A stretch of 64,000 nt of DNA from JACRCT01 sp036504155 (GTDB taxonomy: Bacteria; Myxococcota; Myxococcia; Myxococcales; UBA5297): positions 1 through 64,000 of the forward strand of contig DASXVQ010000122.1 of the NCBI GenBank assembly GCA_036504155.1, read 5' to 3'. Below the pieces are notes generated by a model. It saw only the letters and a program-made list of their open reading frames with translations, was not told where the DNA came from and did not search any database. The translations under genes were made by a program, and so were the position numbers. Of this stretch, positions 1 to 8,292 are shown piece after piece; position 1 is the stretch's first letter, and each line of letters opens with the position of its first letter.

Positions 1-119
1 CTCCGCGCGGCCGGGGCTTTCCCACATTCGGCGACCGCCCCGGTCATTTCACCAAGACGCCCAATCCGGAAAACGGCCGGCTCAGTCTGGGGATCCGTGC
101 GGAAAACACCCGCGTGGGA

Positions 120-290
120 CTACGCGGGAGCCAACAGCACCTTGCAGTAGGAGGACTGGAGAGCGTCCTGCGCCGACTCGCGGTCTCGCCGGCAACAGGC
201 CATTGCCCAGCCGAAGCTCGCGGCGTGCAAGCTCTCGATCTCGCGGACGAGATCGTCGGGCAACGCTGGGCTCGGGGCGGGCGCGGGCAT
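120..290 (-). pseudogene. truncated ECF-type sigma factor (region 2 fragment)
   Basis: A 56-codon reading frame whose product reads like the start of an extracytoplasmic-function sigma factor. An acidic/amphipathic helix (residues about 13-25) is followed by a segment resembling sigma region 2.1-2.2 (motifs LHAASFGWAMACCRRDRESA and QDALQSSYCKVL). A TAG codon then ends the frame where a normal sigma factor would continue for another 100-130 residues with the rest of region 2 and region 4. None of the three downstream frames on this strand shows a recognisable continuation. An in-frame TGA lies seven codons upstream of the ATG, and there is no convincing ribosome-binding site. It lies 38 bp downstream of the DUF4349 lipoprotein gene, in the same direction. 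I infer a decayed or truncated sigma gene; a short functional peptide cannot be excluded. The family resemblance is judged by eye. Confidence 0.45.
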
Positions 291-328
291 CGCGGTGGGC
301 GGACGCTGTCACCGGCGGACGTGCGGCG

Positions 329-1084
329 TCAACGGGCCGCCAAGGCTCGGGCGCGCCACCGCTTCATCGCGGCGAGGACCCGCCAGAGGCCGAGGCCAAG
401 GCCCGCCAGTGCGAGGAGGGTGGGGGCCGTCGCCGCGACGACCATCCCCACGCCGACTCCAAGCCCCGCGACTGCTTCCAGCCCGGAGCGCGCCGCAGAA
501 CCGAGGCTGGCGATGGGCGTCTTCCAGGCCGGTGCATGTTGGCTCAGGTCCAGGCTCACGGCGGCCAACTCGACCCGGCTGGCCAGCGCTTTGGACTGCG
601 CATCCAGCCGCTCGATGGCCTCGCGGACCGACGCCAGCTCCTTCTCGATGGCGACGACGTCCGCGAGCGAGCCGGTTCTCTCCTCGAGCAGGCGCAAGAG
701 CCGCTGCTCCTGGACCTGGGCGTTGCGCAGGCGCGCGCCGAGGTCCACCCGCTGGTCGGTGACGTCCTCGGTCTTCTCGGCCTCGCGAACGACCTTGCCG
801 ACGCCTGCGAGGAATGTGCGGAACTCGGGCAGGCGCGCCGAGGGCACCCGAAGCGCGAAGTGGATGTCGCTGTCGCCGTAGCTGCCGGAGTCGAGGACGA
901 AGCCTCCGAGGCGGCCGACCTCCGAACGCACGCGACGGCCGGCGTCGTGGACGTCGGCGATCTGGATGGAGGTGTCCAGCGTGAGCGCCAACGAGCGGTC
1001 CGCCGTGACTGGGGCAGCGAAGTCTTCGGCCCGCGAGCAGCCACCGACCAGCGCGAAGAGAACCACTGCGAGCGTGCGTCCCAT
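329..1084 (-). CDS. DUF4349 domain lipoprotein
   Basis: A 251-residue predicted lipoprotein. The N-terminus is a short signal peptide with lipobox VGGC (Cys16). The rest matches the DUF4349 pattern: a beta-rich segment with LGGFVLDSGSYGDSD, then a region with VRVPxxxLxxF-type spacing (ALRVPSARLPEFRTFLAGVG), then TEDVTDQRVDLGARL, and a coiled coil (about residues 120-175). A likely C-terminal membrane helix (Val/Ala/Gly-rich, about residues 205-235) ends in a basic tail. I chose the ATG at 1084 because GGAGG sits about 8 bases upstream and it directly starts the signal peptide; an upstream in-frame ATG at 1270 would add 62 unlikely residues. DUF4349 proteins are envelope proteins often linked to anti-sigma or stress functions. 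The sigma-factor fragment just downstream fits that loosely, but no function can be assigned. Confidence 0.8.
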   Translation of the reverse strand: MGRTLAVVLFALVGGCSRAEDFAAPVTADRSLALTLDTSIQIADVHDAGRRVRSEVGRLGGFVLDSGSYGDSDIHFALRVPSARLPEFRTFLAGVGKVVREAEKTEDVTDQRVDLGARLRNAQVQEQRLLRLLEERTGSLADVVAIEKELASVREAIERLDAQSKALASRVELAAVSLDLSQHAPAWKTPIASLGSAARSGLEAVAGLGVGVGMVVAATAPTLLALAGLGLGLWRVLAAMKRWRARALAAR

Positions 1085-1293
1085 GGCGGGGCCTCCAGGA
1101 AGGGAGTTCACCGATGAGTGCGCCGGAGAGCGGGGCTGTATGACACCGGCAGGCTCCGCGACGCCCATATAAGGATGCGGGCCGCCGCGAGAATGCCGAG
1201 GAAGTTCAGCGGCTTGCGAGGAGGGCCTCCGGCGGCATCCCAGAACCGACGTAAAGTCAGGTACTTGCACGGCCGGTTCGGAGGGGTCCGAAG

Positions 1294-2037
1294 ATGCGAC
1301 TCAGCGCGCTGTTCGTGGTCCTGCTGGCGCCCGCCGTGGCCTCCGCCCAGACCCAGCTTTCCGTGGAGAGCCTGGCGGCCAACGGCCAGCAGGTGCGGGA
1401 TATCTCCTGCACGCTGGCCGAGGGTGGGATGTTCGCGATGGTCGGCGTGGTGGCGGCGCTCGCCCAGCAGAAGCCGGCGCTCGACGCCTGCGCCCCGGAA
1501 GACGCCGCGTTCAAGGTGAAGTGGACCTGGAGCGCGAAGCCGACCGACGCGGTGGTGGAGCGGGCGAGCCTCGCGAGGGCGAAGTCCTGCGTGGCGAAGG
1601 CGCTCAAGGCGACGCAGGGTCCCACCGCCGGGACCTGCACCGGCCTCCTCTTGACCGGCCCGGTCGAAGCGGCGGAGAAGGCGGCCGAACCGATGCGCGC
1701 GAAGTCGACGCAGTCGGCCCCCGAGGCGGCGGGCCGGAAGGTCGTGCCGAGCCTGTCGGGCACCAAGGACGGCGAGACGGTCACGGTCGAGGGCCAGGTC
1801 TCGAAGAGCCCCTGGCAGCACATGATCGACACGGTCGCCGGCAAGCCCGCCGAGTACCTCGACCTCGCCGGAGGCGACCAGATCGTCGTCTACGTCGCGG
1901 GCAAGCTCCCCGAGGGCAAGAGGCTCGTGCTGACCGGCAAGGTCAAGGATCTCAAAGGAACCTCGAAGCGTCCGGGCAGCAAGGAGCTCGTCCTCGAGCG
2001 GCAGCTGGACGTGGAGAGCTGGAGCGCCGCCCGGTAG
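1294..2037 (+). CDS. exported protein of unknown function
   Basis: A 247-residue protein with a clean Sec signal peptide (cleavage near ASA-QTQ, residues about 17-20) and no lipobox. The mature part has four to five cysteines in the first 130 residues (ISCTL, LDACAPED, KSCVAKAL, GTCTG), which could form disulfides. The last 80 residues form a beta-rich module (DGETVTVEGQVSK ... DQIVVYVAGKLPEGKRLVLTGKV) that resembles an OB-fold. GGAGGGG seven bases before the ATG supports the start. It is divergent from the DUF4349 gene and convergent with the phosphatase gene. I do not recognise the family; a periplasmic binding or structural role is inference. Confidence 0.75.
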   Translation: MRLSALFVVLLAPAVASAQTQLSVESLAANGQQVRDISCTLAEGGMFAMVGVVAALAQQKPALDACAPEDAAFKVKWTWSAKPTDAVVERASLARAKSCVAKALKATQGPTAGTCTGLLLTGPVEAAEKAAEPMRAKSTQSAPEAAGRKVVPSLSGTKDGETVTVEGQVSKSPWQHMIDTVAGKPAEYLDLAGGDQIVVYVAGKLPEGKRLVLTGKVKDLKGTSKRPGSKELVLERQLDVESWSAAR

Positions 2038-2077
2038 AGCCCGCGAAGGCGACTCTCGCCGCCAGCCCTGCTCGCGG

Positions 2078-2845
2078 CTACTGCTTGCCGTCCTTGAACC
2101 GCGACTCGTACACCTTGCCCGTGGGCAGCTCGATGGCCGTCAGGAACCCGCCGGGCTTTCCGCCCCCGGTGTCGATGGCGAAGACGTAGTCGCCCTGGAA
2201 GAGGTCGTTGTCGCACTCCGGCGTGTAGTGCGACAGCTCCTGCGGCAGCGTGGTGGTGGTGGTGTGGCCGCAGACGACGCGCTTGCCCTTGTACTCGGTG
2301 AAGAAGCGGCGGTCCCGGTTCCACAGCATGATGGCCGGGTCCTTCACCATCACCGGGTGCAGCCAGCGCGGGCCGACGCAGGGCAGCCCGGCGTGCACGT
2401 AGATGGCGTTGGAGTCCTCGTACCAGTAGGGCAGCGAGCCGAACCACTCGACCACCTCGGGCGGCAGGAACTTGCCCTCGAGCATGGGGAGGAACTCGTC
2501 GTCGGCGATCTCGCCCTGGCGCGTGCTCCCGGTGAAGCTGCGCAGGCAGGCGAGGCAGCCGTTGCCGGGCGGGATGGAGAACTCGGGCCAGCCGCCGCTC
2601 TTCACCACCCGGAGCCAGGCGTCCTCGTGGTTGCCCTTGAGCGCCACGACCTTCGCCGGGGTCCGCTGGGGGAGGTCGTGGCGCAGCAGCTCGACGACCT
2701 TGGCCGAGTGCGGCCCGCGGTCGACGTAGTCGCCCAGGAAGACGAGGGTGTCGGTGGGCTCCAGCGGCGGCAAGAGGCCCAGCAGCCGCTCGAGCGCCTC
2801 GAAGTCCCCGTGGACGTCACCAACGGCGATTGTGCGTTTGGGCAT
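2078..2845 (-). CDS. PPP-family serine/threonine phosphatase-like metallophosphoesterase
   Basis: A 255-residue calcineurin-like phosphoesterase of the PPP type. All metal-site motifs are visible: GDVHGDF (residues 9-15), GDYVDRGP (38-45), GNHED (71-75), an HAGLP motif near residue 170, and a late CGHTTTT histidine. This is the full set for a dinuclear Mn/Fe active site. Bacterial PPP phosphatases of this length act on phosphoproteins or on diadenosine tetraphosphate (ApaH-like); the sequence alone does not choose between them. There is no signal peptide, so it is cytosolic. GGGGGAG upstream of the ATG supports the start. The gene precedes the phospholipase-D-like gene on the opposite side of a strong hairpin and is probably transcribed alone. 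Confidence 0.88.
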   Translation of the reverse strand: MPKRTIAVGDVHGDFEALERLLGLLPPLEPTDTLVFLGDYVDRGPHSAKVVELLRHDLPQRTPAKVVALKGNHEDAWLRVVKSGGWPEFSIPPGNGCLACLRSFTGSTRQGEIADDEFLPMLEGKFLPPEVVEWFGSLPYWYEDSNAIYVHAGLPCVGPRWLHPVMVKDPAIMLWNRDRRFFTEYKGKRVVCGHTTTTTLPQELSHYTPECDNDLFQGDYVFAIDTGGGKPGGFLTAIELPTGKVYESRFKDGKQ

Positions 2846-2877
2846 CGCCCATCTCCCCCTGTCGAGCTGCGAGAAGG

Positions 2878-2908
2878 CCGGCGTCCCTCGGCCAGGCAGG
2901 GACGCCGG
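2878..2908 (-). terminator. hairpin terminator after the phospholipase-D-like gene
   Basis: Perfect 11 bp inverted repeat (CCGGCGTCCCT and its complement) with a 9-base loop, 24 bases past the stop codon of the minus-strand gene ending at 2932. The minus-strand transcript continues into CTTCTC, a weak U-tract, as is usual in GC-rich genomes. It also separates that gene from the phosphatase gene start at 2845. Confidence 0.65.
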
Positions 2909-2931
2909 TCGGGAAGGCTTTCCTCACCCTG

Positions 2932-4803
2932 CTATCCCGGAAGCGCCGGGTGCCGCAGCGGCTCGAACATGGGGAAGTTCTCGCGCAGCTGGTGGCCCCA
3001 GGTCTCCCGCTTCTTGGCGTACGTCTCCCGGAGGTCCCTGGGCAGGTGGTGCTCGGGGCCGAACTCGACGATGGGCTGGCCGTCCTTGAGGACCGGCTTT
3101 CCGTCGGCGTCGCGCTTGATGGTGTACTCGAGGAAGCCGTTGGCCGGGTCCTTGAGGTCCGCGTCGAAGGACGCCAGCAGGTCGGCGGCGACCTCCTTGG
3201 ACTTCACCACCGCGCCCACCTCGCTGTTCACGTGGCCGGAGAGCAGGTCGAGGTTGTAGGTCGAGACGAAGCTCTCCTCGCCGTCGATCACCGCGCTCTT
3301 GGTGTGGAACTTCCGGTCGCCGGTGGCCACCTGGATGGTCGCGGTGGGGCAGCGCGCCAGGATGTACGGCCAGTCCTCGAGGAAGAAGGCCTGGGTCACG
3401 TCGCTGTCGGTGGAGAGCGGGCTGTTGGTGATGATCTCGATCTTCACGCCCCGGGCGCTGGCCGCCTCCAGGGACTTCATCATGTCCTCGGTGAGCACCA
3501 CGTACGGGTTCTCGATGACGATCTTCTTCTTGGCCGAGTCCACCAGCGCCTTGAGCGCCGGGGCGATGCCGTTGGCGCGGCCGGCGGCGGAGGAGGTCTG
3601 GTCGATGATCTTGGTCTCGGTCGACCGCTGCGGCAGGCCGCCGGTCTGGAAGCGCTGGTTGCTGCCGCGCGCCTCGAGCTGGCTGACCAGCTGCTTGGCC
3701 TGCTCGTGCAGGAACTCGACGTCGCCGTCGCTGGGCTGGCGCTTGAGGTCCGCGGGCAGGTCGGCCTGCACCCGCTCCAGCGCGCGGTGGACCAGGTCCT
3801 CGACCATCGGCTTCTGCAGCTCGGGGTTGGCGCGCAGCTCCGCCTTCTGGGCGTCGGAGAGCTGCGGGTCGTGCAGCCAGAGGTCCATCATCTCCGCGGC
3901 GCCGAGCAGCTGGATGTCCTTCTTGGACCAGTTGCCCAGGAAGTCCTTGGTCACCGCGGAAGCGACGTTGCCGGCGTTGATCTCGTCGTCGAGCGCCTTC
4001 TTCAGGCCGGAGGCGGTGGCGCCGCCCTCCAGCGAGATGTCCATGTCGCGCCAGGCGCCCTTCCAGTCCTTGGGGTCGGCGTAGTAGTCGATGGCGACGT
4101 TGCGGCCGCCGGTGACCGCCTTCTGGCCGTCCACGATGAGGATCTTGTCGTGGTTGGAGGCGAGGGCCGAGAACTGCGGATCCCCGCTCACCAGGTTGGA
4201 GACGGCGTCCAGCGGGCGCTGCCAGATGGGGTGGTAGACGTAGGCCTTGCCGCCCGCGTTGACCAGCTCCTCCAGGTAGTCCTTGCCGCGGCCCGCCATG
4301 GTGAAGCCCTTCTCGCCGAAGGTGTCCGCCATGGAGTCGGTCATCACGCGGACGGGGACGCCCTCGAACTGCTTCTTGAGCAACTGCCCGAGGAAGGCGT
4401 AGCCGAAGCAGTCCTTCTCGAAGATGAAGTAGGTGGCGTCGATGGACGTCTTCGCCGCGCCGAGCATGTCCCAGCGCGAGTTCCAGGCGTCCAGGCCGTT
4501 GGAGAGCACGCGCGCCTCGGCGGGGCCGCCCGGGGCCTGGATGGCGTCGAAGGTCGCGGCCAGCGTCTTGCCCGCGGTGATGTTCCCGCCCGGTTGCATC
4601 GGCGGCGGGGGCGGCATCGCGGTCAGCTTGCCGGCGTCGGTGGAGCGGCGCGGCGCGTCGAGCCCGTCTACCGCCGCGGAGCTCGCCGGCGCGGCCGGGC
4701 CGACGCTCGTGGGTGCGTTCTTCGCGACCGGAGTCTTCTCGGCGGCCTTGCCGGAGGCCGGGATGGAACCCGACTTCGGGGGCGGATTAGAGCGGATTGG
4801 CAT
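2932..4803 (-). CDS. phospholipase D-superfamily protein with two HKD motifs
   Basis: A 623-residue protein with both halves of a PLD-fold active site: HDKILIVDG (H218, K220, D225) and HTKSAVIDG (H500, K502, D507), each followed by conserved Gly/Asn segments (GGRN near 233; STYNLDLLSGHVNSE near 514). Cardiolipin synthases and related phosphatidyltransferases share this layout but usually have 480-520 residues. Here a 260-residue insert lies between the motifs, and the N-terminus (residues 1-75) is Pro/Ala/Lys-rich and disordered, with no signal peptide or membrane segment. I chose the ATG at 4803 because the upstream frame is arginine-rich shadow sequence. The substrate is unknown; a phospholipid or nucleic-acid phosphodiester is possible. 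Confidence 0.85.
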   Translation of the reverse strand: MPIRSNPPPKSGSIPASGKAAEKTPVAKNAPTSVGPAAPASSAAVDGLDAPRRSTDAGKLTAMPPPPPMQPGGNITAGKTLAATFDAIQAPGGPAEARVLSNGLDAWNSRWDMLGAAKTSIDATYFIFEKDCFGYAFLGQLLKKQFEGVPVRVMTDSMADTFGEKGFTMAGRGKDYLEELVNAGGKAYVYHPIWQRPLDAVSNLVSGDPQFSALASNHDKILIVDGQKAVTGGRNVAIDYYADPKDWKGAWRDMDISLEGGATASGLKKALDDEINAGNVASAVTKDFLGNWSKKDIQLLGAAEMMDLWLHDPQLSDAQKAELRANPELQKPMVEDLVHRALERVQADLPADLKRQPSDGDVEFLHEQAKQLVSQLEARGSNQRFQTGGLPQRSTETKIIDQTSSAAGRANGIAPALKALVDSAKKKIVIENPYVVLTEDMMKSLEAASARGVKIEIITNSPLSTDSDVTQAFFLEDWPYILARCPTATIQVATGDRKFHTKSAVIDGEESFVSTYNLDLLSGHVNSEVGAVVKSKEVAADLLASFDADLKDPANGFLEYTIKRDADGKPVLKDGQPIVEFGPEHHLPRDLRETYAKKRETWGHQLRENFPMFEPLRHPALPG

Positions 4804-4949
4804 TTGGCGCAGTGTAGGACAAGCCGACGCTTCGGGTGAAGGCCCGGCAGGCTGATCGCAGGGCAGAAGGTCGGGAGGGCCACCGGACGGGCCCGGGGCA
4901 GCCGATGGTATCGTCTGCTGGATTTTGGGCCGACCTGAAGGGGCACCCC

Positions 4950-7900
4950 ATGACTCGCTGGACTCTGGTGGCCGGGCTGCTGGCGGCGACGTCGCTTGCG
5001 GGCTGCAACTGTGGGGTCGAGATCGCGACCGTCCCGGACACGGGCGTGCCTGCCGCCGATGGCGCCCTCCCTTCGAATGACGCCTCCGTGCTCGTTGCCG
5101 ATGGCTCGATCGGGGCGACCGACGGCTCGGCACCCGAGTCGGACGGTGCGCTGCCCGAGACGGATGGCGCCCTCCCCGAGAGCGACGGATCGATCCCGGA
5201 AGCTGACGGCTCGCTGCCGGCGGTCGACGGCGCCGTCCCCGAGGTCGATGCCGCCTTGCCCGGCTTCGACGCCTCCGCTCCTGACCAGGACGCGGGCACG
5301 CCAGCCGACGCCGCGTCGCCCGGGACCGACGCCAGCACCAACCACGCGCCCACCGTCACCCTCGCCGACTCGTTCGTGGTGATCGAAGGCAAGTCGCTGA
5401 CGATGATCGCCACCGGCAGCGACCCGGATGGCAACGGGCTGACCTGGACCTGGACGCAGACCTCGGGCTCTCCGACGGTGCCCCTGACCGGGACCTCGAC
5501 CCCGAGCGCCAGCTTCGTCGCGCCGGCAGTCGCCTCCAATTCCGTCATCGAGATCACCGTCACCGTCTGCGATCCCGCGCCGCTGTGCGCGAGCGCCGTG
5601 ACCAAGGTGACCATCGACCGCATCCCGACCATCACCAGCGCCATCGCCTCGCCCAGCCCGGTGGACGAGGGCAAGGGCTGCGCGCTCACCGCCGCCGCGC
5701 TCGATCCCGGGGACGCGCTCACCTACGCGTGGGCCCAGACCGCCGGCCCCGCCGTCACGCTCGCCGGCGGCACGACGCCGAGCGCCAGCTTCACCGCGCC
5801 GCTCGTGGCCGCCGACACCGACCTCGCCTTCTCCATCGAGGTCTGCGACGCCTTCGGCGCGTGCGCGACGGGGAGCGTCACGGTCACCGTCAACGACCTC
5901 GACGCCCCGCCGGTCGCCCGGGCGACGGCCTCGCCCAGCCCGGCGCAGCCGTACTCCACGGTCACCCTCGACGCCTCCGGCTCGACCGACCCGGAAGGCG
6001 GCGCCCTGACCTTCGACTGGGTTCAGACCGTCGGCCCCGCGGTGGCGCTCGCCAACCCCACGACGTCGAAGGCGACCTTCACCGCGGCGCTCTTCCAGGA
6101 GGACACGGTCCTCACCTTCGAGGTCAAGGTGTGCGACGCGGGCCTGCAGTGCGCCACGGCGACGGCGAGCGTCACGGTGCTCGGCTACGACACCTTCGTG
6201 TCGGCGACCGGCAGCGACGCGGCGCCCACGCAGTGCACCAAGGCCAAGCCCTGCAAGACCATCCCGGTCGCGCAGGCCAACGCCGTGGCCTACGCCTACA
6301 GCGTCGTCCGCGTCGACAAGGGCGACTACCCCGGCGCCTTCGACATGGTCACCGGCGTCGCGGTCGAGTGCGGCTACGACCGGACGGCCAGCTGGGCCCG
6401 GACCGGGACCCTCTCGCGCATCGTGACCTCCAACGCCACCGGCGTGCGTTTCCCAGCCAAGGTCAACGCCCGCCTCGACGGCTGCACCGTGAACTTCCAG
6501 CAGCCGCTCTTGGGTACGAGCACCTACGCCACCGTCACCGTGGAGGGCGCGGCGGCGGCGGCGCTCCTCAACTGCACCATCGATCCCTCGGATCCCAGCT
6601 CGGTGGTCTTCGCGACCTCCACCACCGGCGTCGGCATCGTGGGCCCGGCCGCGACGGTGACCGTCACCGGCGGCAGCGTCGGCGGCGGCAACGGCATGAA
6701 CCTGGCAACCGGCATCGGGGTGGCCGGAGCCTCGACGCTCGTCGTCGCCTCCGCGACCGTGGAAGGCAGCCCCAAGGGCTCTCCCAAAGATGCCTTCGCC
6801 ATCAGCATCACCGACGGCCACGCCAGCCTGATCGGCGTGGCGATCAAGCCGGGCATCGGCTTGGTCAGCACCACGGGCCTCTCCGCGACCGGGGCGGACA
6901 CTACGGTCGCGATGTCCAACTGCACCGTGGGCGGCGGCTCCGCGACTCAGTGGACCGGCATCAAGATGAGCGCCATCAAGGCCGGAGCGGTGAGCGCCGG
7001 CACGGTCGATGGCGGCACGGCCGTCACCAGCATGGGCGGGGGCTGGGCCTACGGAATCTGGGTGGACGGCACCGGCACCTACTCCATCGACCTCAACTCG
7101 AAGATCGTCGGCGGGACCGGCAGCGATGGCGCGATCGGCATCTACTCGGTCAACTCTGCGCCGCAGATCACGGGCAACACCTATATCGGCGGCGGGACCT
7201 CGGCGGCCGAGATGAACGGAATCCGCATCCAGGGCGGTGTGCCGAACATCTCCAAGAACGCGCAGATCGAAGGCGGCGCGGGCACCACCATGGGCGTGGG
7301 GATCCGCGTCAACTCCGGCAGCGTGTCGATCACCGACAACGGCACCGTCATTGGCAACGCCGGCACCGGCGGCACCACGCCGACGGCCTACGGCATCTAC
7401 ATCCCGCCTGCCTCCGCGGGCTCGGGCGCGAGCGGCGCCATCACCGGGAACTCGGACATCGAGGGCGGCATCGCGACCGGCCTGGCGGTCGGCCATCAGA
7501 TGTCGATGGCCAGCCGGATGACGCTCTCCAGGAACACCTTCCGGGGCGGGCGCGGTGCCTCCCTCTGGAGCCTGCGCGACGGCGCGCCGGGCGGCAGCGT
7601 CCCCGGCAGTTCCATGCTGCTCACCATCGACGCCAACCTGATGGAGCCCGCCCGGTTCGTCGGCGGCCCCGTCGCCGGGCCCACGGAGACCGGCGGCGTC
7701 TACCTCGGCTCATCGAGCGGCTCGGTGACCAACAACCGCATCTTCGCGGGCCCGGGCGCGACGAGCTACGGCGTCTACGGGCGCGGCGACCTCGCCTTCT
7801 TCCACAACTACGTCACCGGCGGAGGCGCGCCCGGCTCGTTGAGCAAGACCTACGCGATGTACCTGGTCGGCGGCGTGAAGGTCGGCCACTTCGACAACAA

Positions 7901-8285
7901 CATCTTCGACACCGGGCGCATGGCCTCGACCCGCTACGGGGTCTACGAGCAGGACGGCATTGCCGGCTTCACTCCCGTCGAGTTCTCCAACAACGACTTC
8001 TTCCCGGACGCCGGCCAGGTGCTCTACCACCTGTCCAGTCCGCCCAATCAGGACCGCTACAGCGCCGCGGACATCAACGCGATCGGCGTGGAGTACCAGA
8101 ACAACCTGGACGTGGACCCCAAGTTCAAGGACCCCGCCAACGGCGACTATCACCTCGATCCGGCCTCGCCGGTCATCGACAAGGGCGTCACCAGCCTGCT
8201 CGGGCCCGCGACGGACATGGACGGCGACAAGCGTCCGTTGATCTCGGGCGGCGCCGTGGACATCGGGCCGGACGAAGCGAAGTAG
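4950..8285 (+). CDS. large lipoprotein: Asp-rich linker, PKD/Ig-like domains, right-handed beta-helix
   Basis: A 1111-residue surface or periplasmic lipoprotein. The start ATG has AAGGGG six bases upstream. The signal peptide ends in lipobox LAGC at Cys19. Residues about 28-130 form a low-complexity linker built from ESDGALPETDGALP-like units with Asp every 6-8 residues. Three PKD/REJ-like beta-sandwich modules follow (about 135-225, 226-315, 316-410), each with the ITVTVCDPA or SIEVCDAFG type ending and a Cys pair. The rest is a parallel beta-helix of the DUF1565 type, starting at TFVSATGSDAAP and ending with a C-terminal region typical of such helices (DMDGDKRPLISGGAVDIGPDE). It carries many short Gly/Ser/Thr-rich coils. 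Likely role: carbohydrate binding or adhesion at the cell surface. It is divergent from the PLD gene and convergent with the M48 protease gene, 7 bp away. Confidence 0.85.
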   Translation: MTRWTLVAGLLAATSLAGCNCGVEIATVPDTGVPAADGALPSNDASVLVADGSIGATDGSAPESDGALPETDGALPESDGSIPEADGSLPAVDGAVPEVDAALPGFDASAPDQDAGTPADAASPGTDASTNHAPTVTLADSFVVIEGKSLTMIATGSDPDGNGLTWTWTQTSGSPTVPLTGTSTPSASFVAPAVASNSVIEITVTVCDPAPLCASAVTKVTIDRIPTITSAIASPSPVDEGKGCALTAAALDPGDALTYAWAQTAGPAVTLAGGTTPSASFTAPLVAADTDLAFSIEVCDAFGACATGSVTVTVNDLDAPPVARATASPSPAQPYSTVTLDASGSTDPEGGALTFDWVQTVGPAVALANPTTSKATFTAALFQEDTVLTFEVKVCDAGLQCATATASVTVLGYDTFVSATGSDAAPTQCTKAKPCKTIPVAQANAVAYAYSVVRVDKGDYPGAFDMVTGVAVECGYDRTASWARTGTLSRIVTSNATGVRFPAKVNARLDGCTVNFQQPLLGTSTYATVTVEGAAAAALLNCTIDPSDPSSVVFATSTTGVGIVGPAATVTVTGGSVGGGNGMNLATGIGVAGASTLVVASATVEGSPKGSPKDAFAISITDGHASLIGVAIKPGIGLVSTTGLSATGADTTVAMSNCTVGGGSATQWTGIKMSAIKAGAVSAGTVDGGTAVTSMGGGWAYGIWVDGTGTYSIDLNSKIVGGTGSDGAIGIYSVNSAPQITGNTYIGGGTSAAEMNGIRIQGGVPNISKNAQIEGGAGTTMGVGIRVNSGSVSITDNGTVIGNAGTGGTTPTAYGIYIPPASAGSGASGAITGNSDIEGGIATGLAVGHQMSMASRMTLSRNTFRGGRGASLWSLRDGAPGGSVPGSSMLLTIDANLMEPARFVGGPVAGPTETGGVYLGSSSGSVTNNRIFAGPGATSYGVYGRGDLAFFHNYVTGGGAPGSLSKTYAMYLVGGVKVGHFDNNIFDTGRMASTRYGVYEQDGIAGFTPVEFSNNDFFPDAGQVLYHLSSPPNQDRYSAADINAIGVEYQNNLDVDPKFKDPANGDYHLDPASPVIDKGVTSLLGPATDMDGDKRPLISGGAVDIGPDEAK

Positions 8286-8292
8286 TCCGCGC

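Noticed and set aside
1..119. Possible 3' continuation of the sigma-factor fragment
   Set aside because: None of the three minus-strand frames shows region 2.3-4 sequence; no evidence for a simple frameshift.
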